Below, piece after piece: positions 26,655 through 38,935 of a DNA stretch of 64,000 bases (the first letter of the stretch is position 1; each line of letters begins with the position of its first letter). Location: positions 124,001 through 188,000 of the forward strand of contig NJPS01000050.1 in assembly GCA_002946415.1 (NCBI GenBank). The letters run 5' to 3'. The notes below the pieces were generated by a model. The model was not told where the DNA came from, made no database searches, and was given only the letters and a program-made list of their open reading frames with translations. Origin of the DNA: Rutstroemia sp. NJR-2017a BVV2. Its lineage: Eukaryota > Ascomycota > Leotiomycetes > Helotiales > Rutstroemiaceae. Position numbers and translations under genes: made by a program.

Positions 26655-27594
26655 GCTGTCAAGTTGCTACTGCGCATTTTGGAAGTATTCGCTGCGTCTT
26701 TTGGTCACGAATTGCGACGTGTGGGTTTTGCAGCCCGTCCTCTGTACAAGCGCACAAGTTGAAACCCAAGGGCCTGACTAGTGCCTGAGAAGGCGGGCGG
26801 TCCACTCCTTGTTTGTAGTGACTGTATCCTGCCACTATCTAGGGCGTAGGTAGCTAGCATATGCCTGTCTTCATAGAGACATACAAAGGTTTATCATGCC
26901 CGTAATTGTCGAAAATATCGTAGGGTGGACGGTGGTATGATCTTAATTATCGGGATATTTTGTGATAATAGTAATGCATTCTTAAGATTGAAGATTCTTA
27001 GTCCATTGTGGATACCTTTTATGCATGTCGGACGGCAGTATCCCTCAGATGGACTCACATCTCAACGGAAGATTTCGGGCTCCGACCCTTTATTATCAGT
27101 AGTACATCCTTAGCACTACAACCAAGTGGTGTCTCCCGTGCCCCGAGCCCGTCGTGTATTCTATTTAGCGATCTGAGGATAGCTGAGCGACTGTGATCAT
27201 GCCTTGTAATTCTCACCGTGATAGTGCTGAATGCGAAGCATCATATCGAAACTCCAGTCATAATGGGATCACCTGATTACATCGTCTACTTATCATTTAC
27301 GCAGACCATACCAGCTCCATCTTAACGGTGCTTACAGTCTTGAAGATAAAGGAAGTGGATATTGGCAACCCGCATGTAGGAACTGCTAGAAAGACATGAC
27401 ACAGGCTAGACATATCCTCAACACTTCGACGTTACGGTTCAATAAATCATTGAGAACCACCACTCATACCCCTTTAAACTGTTCTAGATTGCCCTGTCGG
27501 TGTGACACCTCGTCAGACAAGCAGCTACACCCTGCTGCCTTTTCAGGCGTGACGCAAAGTTGGATGGGCCTAAGATTCTAGGATACGCCGCGCC
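26655..27594. other. Intergenic, no recognisable gene
   Basis: Downstream ends of the tyrosinase (+) and the 7TM relic (-) converge here. The small ORFs (26925-27113, 27008-27196, 27396-27581) overlap in different frames and show no conserved features. Confidence 0.5.
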
Positions 27595-28860
27595 TCAGTC
27601 TATTGTCATCCTACGCGGTAAGAGCTGGGACATAGGAAGAGCGGCGTGTTGCAGGTTAATCTCTTCCTCGAGCTTCTTCCGGCTTAGTGAATCATGAGAC
27701 TGAGTGTATGCTCTGAGACCTTTGCCAAAATTGACAAGACATATGACTGCTGCAATCATCATACAAAGCACGATAACCAGAGTAATGATTCCAAAGACGG
27801 TAAGCGTGGGATAGTCTCCAGGCAAGTGTGTGAGCTGGTATATCAGATAGGCAATGCCCAGCAGACAAAAACCCTTGACTTTGTCAGTGTTTCTCTCCCT
27901 GTTTGGAAGAAGGGTATAGGGGGAAAGGTTCAATATATAAAAAAAGAAAAAAAGAAAAAAAGAAAGAGATGAAAGCCAAACTTACGACAACCGCTACTGT
28001 GCCCGTCTTGCTTTCCTTGTAAACAAAGACGATTGCAAGCCCTGTTACCAGCAGAGAAACACAAATACCAATGATTGATAAAATTAGATTCGTATCGCTT
28101 GGCAAGTGAATGATCATGTTCTGCACAAGAAATCCGATAAAGAAGAAGAAGCCGAACTTGATGAGAGCGATATAGGTCTGATCGTTTGTTCAGGTCAACG
28201 ACTTATCCCAACCGAGTAGTCCGGGCGCGTAGGGGAGCTTACTTGCAACGTAAAAACTCTTCTTTTCGTGGAGAGATCGGTATTTATAACTTGATATACC
28301 AGCCATGCGTACTCGTTACGCAGTTTGAAGGTGATGAAACCTAATGCAACTGTTCCAACCGCAAGGACCCCTATCAAAGCGAGCAGTGCAGGATGGATCC
28401 GGGCCCACAAATTTTTGTCAGGGGTAAGAAGCGGACGGATGCCCATGATCAAGGAGCCCTCGAGACTGCGGATTGCTGTCTCAAGCGATGCGGGCTGGAA
28501 CGCTGCCTAAGCTAACAAACTGAGGTTGTATATGCACAAGCCCACAATTTGGACCATGCTGCTCAGCCGTAACGCATCCCATACCAGCACCAGCTCGTAT
28601 ACGAATCCAAAGATGCATAGGGAGAAGTAAATCGGCATTGTGTGCCCTGCAACCACCTGGTATGATTCGGGCTCGAGGTCACCCTCTACCGCGTTGAAGA
28701 CGTAGCTGTTTCGACCGGTCAGGGCTTTCACATCAAATGGGAAACAAAAGCAAGGATCGTTTACAGACTTACGACTCCAAACACAACGCAGCCAGGCACT
28801 GTGCGACAACCACAGCTAAAAAAAGGCGCGTCCAAGTCGTTTTTGGATTGTATATAACCG
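27595..28860 (-). pseudogene. Multi-pass fungal membrane protein, broken (in-frame stop, lost start)
   Basis: Reconstructed exons (-): about 28860-28773, 28705-28243, 28177-27986 and 27894-27595, with introns of 67, 65 and 91 bp. The last acceptor (GAG at 27895-27897) is weak. The product has about seven hydrophobic segments: LFLAVVVAQCLAALCLES; HTMPIYFSLCIFGFVYELVL; MVQIVGLCIYNLSLL; ALLALIGVLAVGTVALGFI; YIALIKFGFFFFIGFLV; LILSIIGICVSLLVTGLAIV; LTVFGIITLVIVLCMMIA. It ends near NFGKGL. This matches an uncharacterised fungal multi-pass family I know by pattern only. An in-frame TAG (28507-28509) interrupts the third segment. No ATG precedes the first; ATA stands in a plausible start position. 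The AT-rich block begins right beside it. RIP leakage or truncation is the likely cause; a sequencing error at the TAG is an alternative. Confidence 0.65.
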
Positions 28861-29984
28861 GCCAGTATATACTTCCGATAAGGGTGGGGAAGACCTATTC
28901 GCGATCGAATCAGCTTTTGTTGTTGAATTAGATTTTGGATTGGGCCTAGTAATAGTAAAAATAGCAGATAGTAGAAAGAAGTATAGGAATTTTAGAAATA
29001 GAGAAAAATTCAATCTAGATAAATAATCTAATATAAAGTATAATCGCTTTATTCTAACTATATAATATACTTTCTAATATATTTATATATTTTAATTATT
29101 AATTAAATAGATTCAAATATTAAATTCTATATTATTTATATTATTTAATATTATTTAAATAAAAGATATAAAAAAAAACGATTTTTTATATAAAAATATT
29201 ATAAATATTTATTCTTTAAATTATATAAAAATAATTAAAATTTTGAATATAATTAATTATAATAATTAATAATATTATAGTAAATCTATTATTGAAAATA
29301 ATATTATAAAATTATTATAAAATATATAATTATATAAATTTCTAAATTTAATAATTATAATTTTGTTATATAAAATAAATTTATTTTAATTATTTATATA
29401 ATGAATCTTTAATAATAGAATAGATAAAACTTTAAAATTAATAATTAAAGAACTAAGAAAGCTAAAGAACTCGAAGAGATTATATATAATTTATATATCG
29501 AACTAATTCTATTAGTTTTTAGTTTATAGCGATTTTAGATTACTTAGATAGAAAGTATAGTTAAATATAGAATTTATTATAATTTATTAATTTTAATATT
29601 TCTTATTTCTATATATTATTATAATTTTATATTTTTAATTTTTAAATATATATTTTTAATATCAAAATTTTTTATTATCAAAATAATAAATTTATTATAA
29701 TTAGATTATATAATAATTAAAGAATTTTAGATTTAGAAAATTAATTATTTATATTAATATTATAATTAAATTATATAATAATTAAAAGATTTTAGATTTA
29801 GAAACTTAATTATTTATATTATATATATTTATATTAAATAAATAATATTTATTATTATAAAAATATTAAAATTTAAAATAAAATTTTTAATAAAATTTTA
29901 AATTATAATTATATAATATCTTAATAATTTTAATAATTTTAATATTTTTAATAATTTGAATATTATTAAAATCAATAAAATTAA

Positions 29985-30200
29985 TAAAATAATAAAAAAT
30001 AAAAATTTATATAATTAGATAATATCTTTTTAATATATAAAACTTTATATTTAACAATAATTATTATTTATTTATTTATTATTATAATTATAATTGATTT
30101 ATTATATAATTATTTTCAATAACAAATTTATAATAATATTTAAAATTTTAGTTATTTCTATATAATTTTAAAAATAAATATTTATTATAAAATTATAAAA
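29985..30200 (+). repeat. LTR-like repeat, + copy
   Basis: Shares long words with the reverse complement of 31025-31215, for example TTTAACAATAATTATTATTT. Differences are mostly C/T and A/G. It also resembles 19595-19760. Confidence 0.55.
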
Positions 30201-31024
30201 ACAAATCCTTTTAAAATAATTTAATAAATATATAATTATATAAAAATTAGTAATTTGAAAAAGAATTAATATAATAATAAATAATATTATCGATAATTTA
30301 TTAATAGAAAGTTTTAATATTAATAATTTTAAAAACAAATTATTTTATATTATTTTATATTTTAAATTTTTTTTATAAATATTATTAATTTATAAATAAA
30401 ATTGAGAAAATTAATTAACTATTATTTTATTTATAATTATTTATTATTATTATTTCTATTTAAATTTATCAATTTAGTTATTATATAATATAATAAATAT
30501 ATTTTATCAAAATTGAAATATTAAAATATATTAAAAGAAATTTTAAAATATATATATTATATATTATAAAGTAATAAAATATTTTTATTTGTTAAATATA
30601 AATTAACTATTCTATATCTAGTTTAATATTTTAAATAAGTATTATATTATATTTTATAATTTATTTTAAATTTTTATTTTTTTTGTTTTTCTTTTTATTT
30701 AAAAGTTTAATTAATATAAAGATTTTAAATATATTAATTATATAATTAATAAATATATAATATATAAATAAAAATCTAATTTTTAATAATATTTGATTTT
30801 TAAAAAATTATATTTTAACTTTTCTATATTAAAAAACAATATTATAATATCATATTTAAAAAATAAAATCAAATTTAAAGAAATTATTATTTTTATGTTT
30901 AATAATTTGATATTTTTAAATTTATTATTTCAAATAAATTATTATTAGACTTCTAATTAAAATAATTAATATTTTTTTTAAAAGTTAATAAAATAATAAT
31001 TTTCTCTTTCTTTTTTATTATAAA

Positions 31025-31215
31025 TATTTATTTTCTAAATTATATAAAAATAATCAAAATTTCGAATATTATTATAAATTCATTATTGAAAATAGTTATA
31101 TAGAGAATTGATTTATAATATAGAATAAATAAATAATAATTATTGTTAAATACAAAGTTCTATATACTAAGGAAATACTATTTAGTTATATAGATCTTCA
31201 TTCTCTATTATTTAT
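31025..31215 (-). repeat. LTR-like repeat, inverted copy at block edge
   Basis: The reverse complement of this segment aligns with 29985-30200 and 19595-19760. It retains more C and G than the other copies (for example GATCTATATAACTAAATAG), so it is closer to the pre-RIP sequence and is the best probe for finding an intact family member. Confidence 0.55.
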
Positions 31216-31351
31216 CGCTGCTTATTATTGAATAGTGGTGAGTAGCCTGATTATATAACTAGTAGGGTTCTACTAAGATTGGCTTTACAATCTCTGAGCC
31301 TAAGGTTCCCACAGCTATATACCCTGCGACCGTCGTAACATCTTTCTCTTT

Positions 31352-33473
31352 TCAAATAATTATAATCTCTTGATATTGCTCATTATCGAATACACTCTCC
31401 TGGGTGAAGTCAAGGTTGAAAAGTCCAACACGCTGAAATACTCCCTTGTCAACCTCTTCCAGTATTAACCCCGCCGGTACACCATAATTGACTGTGTCTT
31501 CCCGCGTCCTATTCATAACTTTAAGCAACCGCACATTCTCACCAGAAGATGAGGGATGCCGACAATCGAGCGAACAGTCACCAACTTCCTCATTATTGAT
31601 CTTCACACGATTATCCCATGCCCCTCCCACCTCACCATCAAGAACAAGTCTAAATTTGTCCCCTCTAATCTTCCCAGTCCGAAAAATTGTTGCCTGCTTT
31701 AAAAGTCCCGACACCTTGAGCTTCGCAGGAGCACTCATCTCTGGTGGAGTGAAGCCAGAAGTCATCGGGTTAGCTTCTATTATACGAAGGCTCTGCCCGT
31801 CACTATCCCTTGACAGCGCATTTGAATAGTATGACACACCACCGTTGTATGCAGCCCATGACCAAGAGGGAGCTTGGCGTAATCCTCCCTTCGATACCCT
31901 TGGATAGCCTTGTGACATGTTTATGATGTTTGGTTGCCACATTAAGCCCATGACCAGATCATTCAGCCAAAGGCCGAAGAGGTAACTGTCTTTGAGTAAA
32001 GCTCCTATTTCGACTGCAAGACCAGATATAGCAGGGAATTTATCCGACTCAAATGTGAGTTGGCGCCCCGAGAACATTGTCACCAGCGTATACCAAAGGT
32101 TGTACGCTGAACGAGCAGCAGCCTCATAACCGTCAACTTTCTGAATCGATGAGATTTGCTTAGTGAGCCCAAGTAGGTGTTGGAATTCAAGGGAAGCCAT
32201 CATTGTATCTAGTTCCCCCGGCATATCCCGTGTAATGTCCCCTTCTTCTGAGCTATCGGTGGTGCAGCATTCAAAGTATATTTTCTCGGTTGTGAAGTGA
32301 ATGACTCGTCTCGAAAGTAATCGTTCTTGGAGTGTCCAGCCACGCATGTTCCATGGTGACATTCCAATGTCTTGGAACCACCCTCCGCCCCCAGCTCGTG
32401 ATTGGGATCGGATACAATACTGTCCAAGCGGAGAGCCATTTACAGAATGGAGTGGCATTTGAACAGATGCCTTTACTTCGCGAGCGAGAAACCCTGAGTT
32501 GCTGGAGGACGACGATGTGGCGGCAACAACTAAATGAGCTGTACCGTATATACTACCCATGTTTTTAATCTCCACCTCCCAGTCATCTTTGCTATCTTGA
32601 ATAATACAGATGGAATCAATCCACAAGTACCTCAAACCCAGTGCTCGTGTGACAATAATTGCATCTCGGAAATTTTGGGGAAGCTCAGACATTGGCATTG
32701 CTTCCAAACGATGTTCTATATTAGACAACAATGTCTTATATTGGTCTTTTGACGGAGGTCCCCAACAATGGCTAAGCGCTGTATAAACCCTAGTGATACC
32801 GTGGGTAATATACAAGCGTGGATCACGCGATCCATCAGGTGGTCCAACGTCAATAACACGAGTAGGTAGGCATGGCGGGCCCTTCTCCAGGCGGCATCTT
32901 TCGTGAAATTCCTTGCATTCTTCCATCCAGTTGGTGATGCGCTGCACGTTTCGAGGATCAAGGGCTGTTGGAAGTGGCTGAGGCTGCTTGATCTGGCTCT
33001 TGGCAGGGCTATCTGGAAGAAGAGGTTAGAATAGACCTAAATTTAAGCGGGAAGTTGGTTGTACCATTACAACAATAAAGATTAAAGTAGATCGTAGTAA
33101 GAGATGATGAATCATAAGCTCTATCTATTGGGCAAATTGAAAATTGCAGGGTCGTCATTCCCCTTCCCCTTCCCACAGCAGTGATTTTGGCTCTGTATAT
33201 CTGAACATTAATTTCGAATGACTTCTTACCATCGCTAGAGCTGGCGAACGGGTCCTCGTATGAGCAGTGTGATCGGCACGAGGCTCGTAGAAGTCCACAA
33301 AAGGCACAGCCATCTTTGCTCGAGGCGTTAAGCTGAGGGAAATCAGGGAATGTGTCAAACCGCTCATAGTCAATAGAAAGATCGCCAGCGGTTTTAAGGA
33401 AGGCCTCAGAGTGATCAACTGTGAGAACTAAACAGTATTTGCATGCGTTATTAAAACAAATAGAAGCCGCCAT
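31352..33473 (-). CDS. HET-domain (heterokaryon incompatibility-type) protein
   Basis: Two exons: 33473-33065 and 33012-31352, with a 52-bp intron and phases matching across GTACAA...CCAG; 689 aa. The start ATG at 33473 opens MAASICFNNACKYC; an upstream open TTG is not used. The N-terminal 130 aa is Cys-containing (CKYC, CAFCGLLRASC), common in this family. The HET domain (roughly residues 205-320) shows YTALSHCWG, LPQNFRDAI, LGLRYLWIDSICIIQDS.DDW and MGSIYG.A.LVVAA, the canonical blocks. The C-terminal half (about 370 aa) is the usual variable region with PSWSWAAYNG. HET domains trigger regulated cell death in non-self recognition in several ascomycetes; most paralogues have no assigned allele partner, and neither does this one. 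Its stop codon lies only about 140 bp from the RIPed block. Confidence 0.92.
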
Positions 33474-34883
33474 CTTTAATACAAATTGTTTGCTGTGATT
33501 TTCCAACAGGAAGTGAAAATTCTAATTTGCATGTGTGAGACGTGATTGATTTGTTTGATTTGATATGTTCCTATTGGTTGTTCAGGGCGGCCTAGTCCTA
33601 TGCACCTGAGCTAAACACGTAATCACGTCACGAGATCAGAATCATTCTAGAGCTTATATATTTGCCAATTCGCTATCCTGCTCCTCCACTACTATACGTT
33701 TCTTGAGCTTCTCACCTGCGAAGGCATATCGCTATACCAACGCAATCCTCTTTGTGGGGTATATTACATAGTTTGCCACTATTCGGAGGCGGCCGCCCAC
33801 CAGTAGAAGCCGCACGATGTCAACGAGCTGCCAACATCGCCTTTAATTCTTCGATAGCACACGATAGCACATCTACTGCTCGAATAAAGGATTGAACAAA
33901 TAACTTAGTACACGAAAATGTCGAGCTCAGCAAGTGACCGAATCGACAGCCTTCAGGATATACCGGTCCAGGCGGCGCGGGGCTAGCTGGGCGCGGGGGA
34001 CAGTTGCGGAGGTCCCCTCAAGTCGCGAAGTCGCGGCGCCGATCTCAACCCCCGGGTCCCCCCCTCCGATAACCTCCGAAAATTTGCGGTACCTCGCTCG
34101 AGTATCGATCTCTCCTTCTTCTTCTTTCTTTCTCTTTAGCTTTTTACAATTCGATAGAATGCTTTGTTATAACTAGGTCACGTGGCGACTAAGGGACCTT
34201 AGGCTTAGAAGGTTAACCACCCGTATTTGGAGGGCCAAACCGTCGTATCTAGATAATATTTGAAGAATTTTCTGAACTTCTTATTATATATAATATATAT
34301 TAATTGGTAGAATTATTGCTTCTACTTTTACTTCTCGGTTCGGTATAGCTCGGTATATTTTAGTGATCTTCTATAAATATATTATTCATATTCGCTCAAG
34401 CTCTCGCTCAACTACATCTCTCTTTCTAGACGATATATAGTTTAATCGGCGGTACTTATAAGTTGATAAATGAATAATTAGTAGGAGATTCTGGAACTGA
34501 CCAATTATTACTTGACACACTATATACTAGAGTCTGACGTACATTAAACTGGGGGACTAAGAAGCAAACGCAGATTTTGGTAGAAACCAATCAAAGAGCA
34601 TTTAACTACACTGCAGTGCACTGCCACTTTGCGATATGCTGTAACACCCTTTCCATACAAAATCACAACCGGTCAAGGCTGTATAAATACTAGTATACCA
34701 CCCTCTTGCTTGACGAATTCTCATCTTACATCAATCCTATAATTCTAAACCTTTTCGTTATATACAATCAACTGGAACGATTTTTTATTGTTGATTGAAG
34801 ATTGCGGGGTATCGCAACTACACCCACTAGTGTACTGATTTAAGACTTCGCTCATCTATTCTTTACATTTACTCAAATCCACA
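33474..34883. other. Intergenic with a GC-rich patch
   Basis: No gene supported. The stretch 33960-34120 is strikingly GC-rich, with a sharp return to AT-rich sequence at about 34125. An open frame (33934-34176) across it has no family motif that I can verify and ends in low-complexity Ser/Phe. It may be a dispersed repeat fragment. A TATA-like motif for the downstream gene lies at 34682. Confidence 0.45.
34682..34689 (+). promoter_or_regulatory. TATA box of the Clr5-ankyrin gene
   Basis: TATAAATA lies 195 bp before the ATG at 34884, followed by pyrimidine-rich transcription-start-like sequence (CATCTTACATCAATCC). Confidence 0.4.
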
Positions 34884-37800
34884 ATGCTGGCTACTACAGG
34901 CGTTGATAGAAAGAGGGAAGCGAACAATGCTGAATGGGAGCAATACAGACCTGTGATTAAAGATCTCTATATAGTACAGGATTTGTCTCTCAAGGAAGTT
35001 ATGAAAGCTATGGCAGAAAAACATAGTTTTCAAAAAAAGTTGCTGCACCGTTCCCTGCATATATCTGAGTATTAGCTAACTTTTTGTGATAGCAAGCCAC
35101 AATACGAACGGGTGTTTAAAAAATGGGGGTTTAAAAAGAATCTCCATAAGGATGAATGGAAGTCTCTCTTTCATCGTATCGAGAAACGCAAAGCCGAGAA
35201 CAAAGATTCCGATGTCAGAATAGGAGATCGTATCCGAGGAATAGAAAGTCTGAAAAGGGCTTTTTATCGTCATAGTTATGAAACGACCGACGAAAAGTTC
35301 AATGCATGTAAGTCTAACAAAGGTTTGATATATTCGTATCGCCTTTTGAGGATTTTCTAATTGATTTCAAGTTAACTCTGGTCATGGGACCCCACCAAAC
35401 ACATCAGGAGCTATGGTTATTACACCTCCTGCTACTACTCTCCCTTTCGTGTTACCATCTAGCCTACCTTGGTTTGAATTTCACTCGATCTTTAAAATGC
35501 AAGGTCACTACAGCACATTCCTTCGTTGCAACTGTTCATTTCTAACTCAGACTAGTGAAGCAATTTTCCATGGGGACATCCGAAGTAGCCGTGAATAGAT
35601 CTGGAATGACACCTCCAGTTCCACTACACCAGCCTCTATTGATTGCAGGTACTGACCTGGCTGCAAACAATCACCATAGCACATTGTCGTCCCCAGTGGG
35701 TGCTGCTACAGGTCTTTTCATAGATAAGAATCTTAGCGCATCTCATGCGGCATTCCAACGAATTGTCTCCTTGCTTCCGGATCCCCAACACAACTATGGC
35801 CAGCTACTTGACTTAGGTAAAAATGCGACGTATCTGGAGTTTTTAATTGCTGTATATGCTCTTTCCAACAATATTCGTGTCGATAGCGAACATTTTGGCC
35901 AAAGACTGGTAGAAATATGCCGTTCGAAGGATGGGCTCAAAGATCTCCGTGGATTACTAGCAAGTAAGAGCACTACGATAATGGCCATGGCTGAGAAGCT
36001 GTTAGTATTTGCTGTAAAAGCAAATGATGAAAACTTGACAAGAGTTCTGCTCGATGCTGGGGCCAACCCAAATGCAAAGTACGGGCAGTGGTCGGACAGT
36101 AACCTCAAAGTTGCCGTTACAAGAGGATACATGAACTTGGTGCCTTTATTAATTAAAGCGGGTAGCGAACCCCTTGCTACAAGTTCTTCGGGATGGGGAG
36201 GCTATTTTCAGCAAGCCAAATCGATTGAAGAAATGCTTTATACAGCGGTAAAGAGCGGCAATCAAGAGCACGTACAATATTACATCTCTCGAGGTGCTAA
36301 TTTATCTTACGATCTATCCTATGGTTCCTATCCGTCCTACGGTGATAGCTCCAGAATGTGTTGCCTCAGAGCCGCAGTGGAAAATAATGATACACCTATG
36401 GTGGTATTACTTATTTCATATGGAGCAGATCCAAATCGACTGCAAACACCTGGATATCGGACTGCCCTTCAGAGTGCAGCAAAAAATGGAAACCTCGATC
36501 AAGTACGTTTGTTGCTCGACCATGGAGCACATATTGATGCACCACCCTATGTCACGTACAAATACTTCTCTGACAAAGTCAGAAATTATATTAAAACTAC
36601 TACTCTGCAGTTCGGTGTCTTGGGCAATAACCTTGCTGTTGTAGAGACGTTGCTAGAGGCGGGTGTGTCTCTAATTGAGAGCGATGGTGGCGATGTATTG
36701 CAGACAGCTCTTCAGATTGCTTGCAAAAAAAATTCGGTCGACATGGTTCGCCTACTCCTTTCCCGCGGCGCCAAAGTTAATGGTCAAATCCAAACTCTGA
36801 AGGTAATAGGGACCGCATTGATCCACGCACTACGATTGGGAAACAGCCAGATTATCGATATCTTATTGGACAACGGCGCAGATGTCAATCTTCCTTGCAA
36901 GGATAGCGCATATCCAAGTCCACTCCAAGCAAGTGTTGAGGACAATCATATTGGTATGGTGGAGCGTTTACTTGACCTTGGTGCTCATCCGTGTGATTCC
37001 GGTGCACTTTGGGCCGCAGTTAAGCATAATGACCTTGAGATTATTCGTTTGCTTCTACAACGAAATGAGAACTTTAAAAACTCTACTCGAGAGAATTCGA
37101 AGACACAATCAAATGATTATGGTCGAGCCGCTATTTCTCAAGCAATTTTTGACTCTAACCATGAAGCGACTTCCCTACTCTTAGAGGCTGGTGTCGATGT
37201 CACTGGCTCTCCGCAACATAAATTATATGGGTACTCAAAGAGAAGGTTATGTCATTACTCAAGCTCTCTGTCTGGGGCTCTAACTGAGGCTGTTAGAGCA
37301 ATGGATATTGGTTTGGTGCGAAAATTACTGAAGGCTGGGGCGGATAGAAATTCCTGTCCTGGCGACTGGTATGACTATCCCGGGAACGACGACCATGACG
37401 ACGATAAATGTGCCCTTGATTATATGCAATTTGATTCACCGAACACCGAAGAGATGATAGAGCTCCTTATTGCTGAAGGCACGACTTTCGACGGCTGCGA
37501 CAAAAGAAACCCACCCCTTCGGCATGCAGTCTCAATGGATCTTCCAGCAATAGTTCGGCTTTTGCTATCGAAAGGTGCAGATATCAATTTACCAGCATTT
37601 ATATACAATGGCAGAACAGCTCTTCAATCAGCTGCTGAGGACAATCTAGATCATATAGTTGAAATTCTGATCAAGTCCAATGCTGATATAAACGCTAGCC
37701 CAGCCAAATATGAAGGAGCAACTGCGATTCAATTCGCAGTAATTAACGGGAATTTCAAGATTCTCCATCTGCTACTTACAGCAGGTGCGGATATTTTTGC

Positions 37801-38491
37801 GCGAAGAGGATACTGTGATGGACGTACAGCACTTGAAGGCGCAGCTGAGCATGGCCGACTAGACATGGCTCAGTTTATACTGATGGAATCTGCAGAGATG
37901 AAGGGATTATATTTTGAGCATCAGTTCTGCCGTGCCATTCGCTTGGCACAGCGATCGGGCCATATGGTTCTTGCAGATATGCTTAGGTCACACCAGATTA
38001 AGAGGTTTGGATATTCGGAATGCTGTGGGCATGAGAGTGTTTTCGTGCTTGCAGGCGACTATAATACCCTGACTGAGCATGGACTTGGACTCCATAAAGC
38101 TCTTCTCGACAAAGAATTCGATACTTCTTTTTATGAAGATAAAAATGAATACGAAGAAGAGTTTGAAAAAGCAAGGTTGGAATCATTTTCTGATGCTTCT
38201 GACAGCTCGAGCAAAACAAGCTATAAGTCGAATGAACTCTTCTGGGAAAACCAAGAATCGGATTCCATCGCTTCCGTATCTATAGAAAACCAATCTGTTT
38301 TCATTTCCGATCAGACCATCGAGGCTGAAGCCCCACCAAGACAAATAGAGGAAAGAGAGGTTGACAACTCCTGGTATTCAGAAGAACTCCGCTACTTCCC
38401 CGAGAACAACTACGATGATATGCTTGCGATTCCAGATTTCGACAATATACAGGAGACAACGTTTTATGGTTTTATTGAGGAACTCCTTTAG
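34884..38491 (+). CDS. Clr5-domain / ankyrin-repeat protein
   Basis: Model: exons 34884-35038, 35093-35307, 35372-35503 and 35556-38491; introns of 54, 64 and 52 bp; 1145 aa. The first donor (GTTGCT) is weak but has a perfect CTAAC branch, and the phase restores the domain. Residues about 17-72 are a Clr5 domain: EWEQYRPVIKDLY, LSLKEVMKAMAEKHSF, YERVFKKWGFKKN. A linker with LPSSLPWFEFHSIFK follows. Residues about 300-960 are at least a dozen ankyrin repeats with LLL..GA..N ends (LLDAGANPN, LLDHGAHIDAP, LLSRGAKVN, LLLSKGADINLP, LLLTAGADIFA). The C-terminal 150 aa is acidic, Ser-rich and probably disordered. Clr5 domains are fungal N-terminal modules that often precede ankyrin or other repeats; a DNA- or protein-binding role is assumed, not proven. 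Proximity to a HET gene is suggestive only. Confidence 0.88.
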
Positions 38492-38935
38492 AATCGACAC
38501 TTAATCAACAGCTTGTCTTTGTTTCTTATTCGAATCCTTACTTGTTGTACATCACGATCAACCTCACTATTGTGGTTACGGTTACTATAACAAACTTTAA
38601 ATGATATGATTACGGGTCAGCCAACTTTCACTATTAAGATTTTCTGATAGGGCAAATTGTTTTGGGAATATTTTGTTCCAAGTATTAACTTCAAGAAGCC
38701 ATTAACACATCAATAGATTGGTTTGCCTCGTGTCACCCGTCACCCGTCCACGTGAAACCGTTCACGACTCTTAAGTTATATTGACGATGATCTCCAGCAG
38801 CTCCTTGGCTGTTCTAGAGGAATATCCATTCTCCTTATACCAACTATTCTATCATCCCTATCTTTCAGTATATTAGGAAGCTTACCTCCTGGACACAGAA
38901 GGCCCCTCTCCAATTCCTTTACTACTACTAACCAC
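38492..38935. other. Intergenic, convergent 3' ends
   Basis: Nothing recognisable between the Clr5-ankyrin stop and the end of the rhodopsin-family relic on the other strand. There is a short imperfect repetition (GTCACCCGTCACCCGTCC at about 38732-38749). Confidence 0.45.

Larger units (their letters stand above)
28861..31351. repeat. AT-rich RIPed repeat block
   Basis: About 2.3 kb of extremely AT-rich DNA (28950-31215), then a short normal-composition flank up to the HET gene stop at 31352. No frame is interpretable. It holds LTR-like segments related to each other: 29985-30200 (+), 31025-31215 (inverted), and a shorter direct match to the latter at about 29213-29310. The right-hand copy is the least mutated and defines a sharp edge at 31215. 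Confidence 0.6.
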
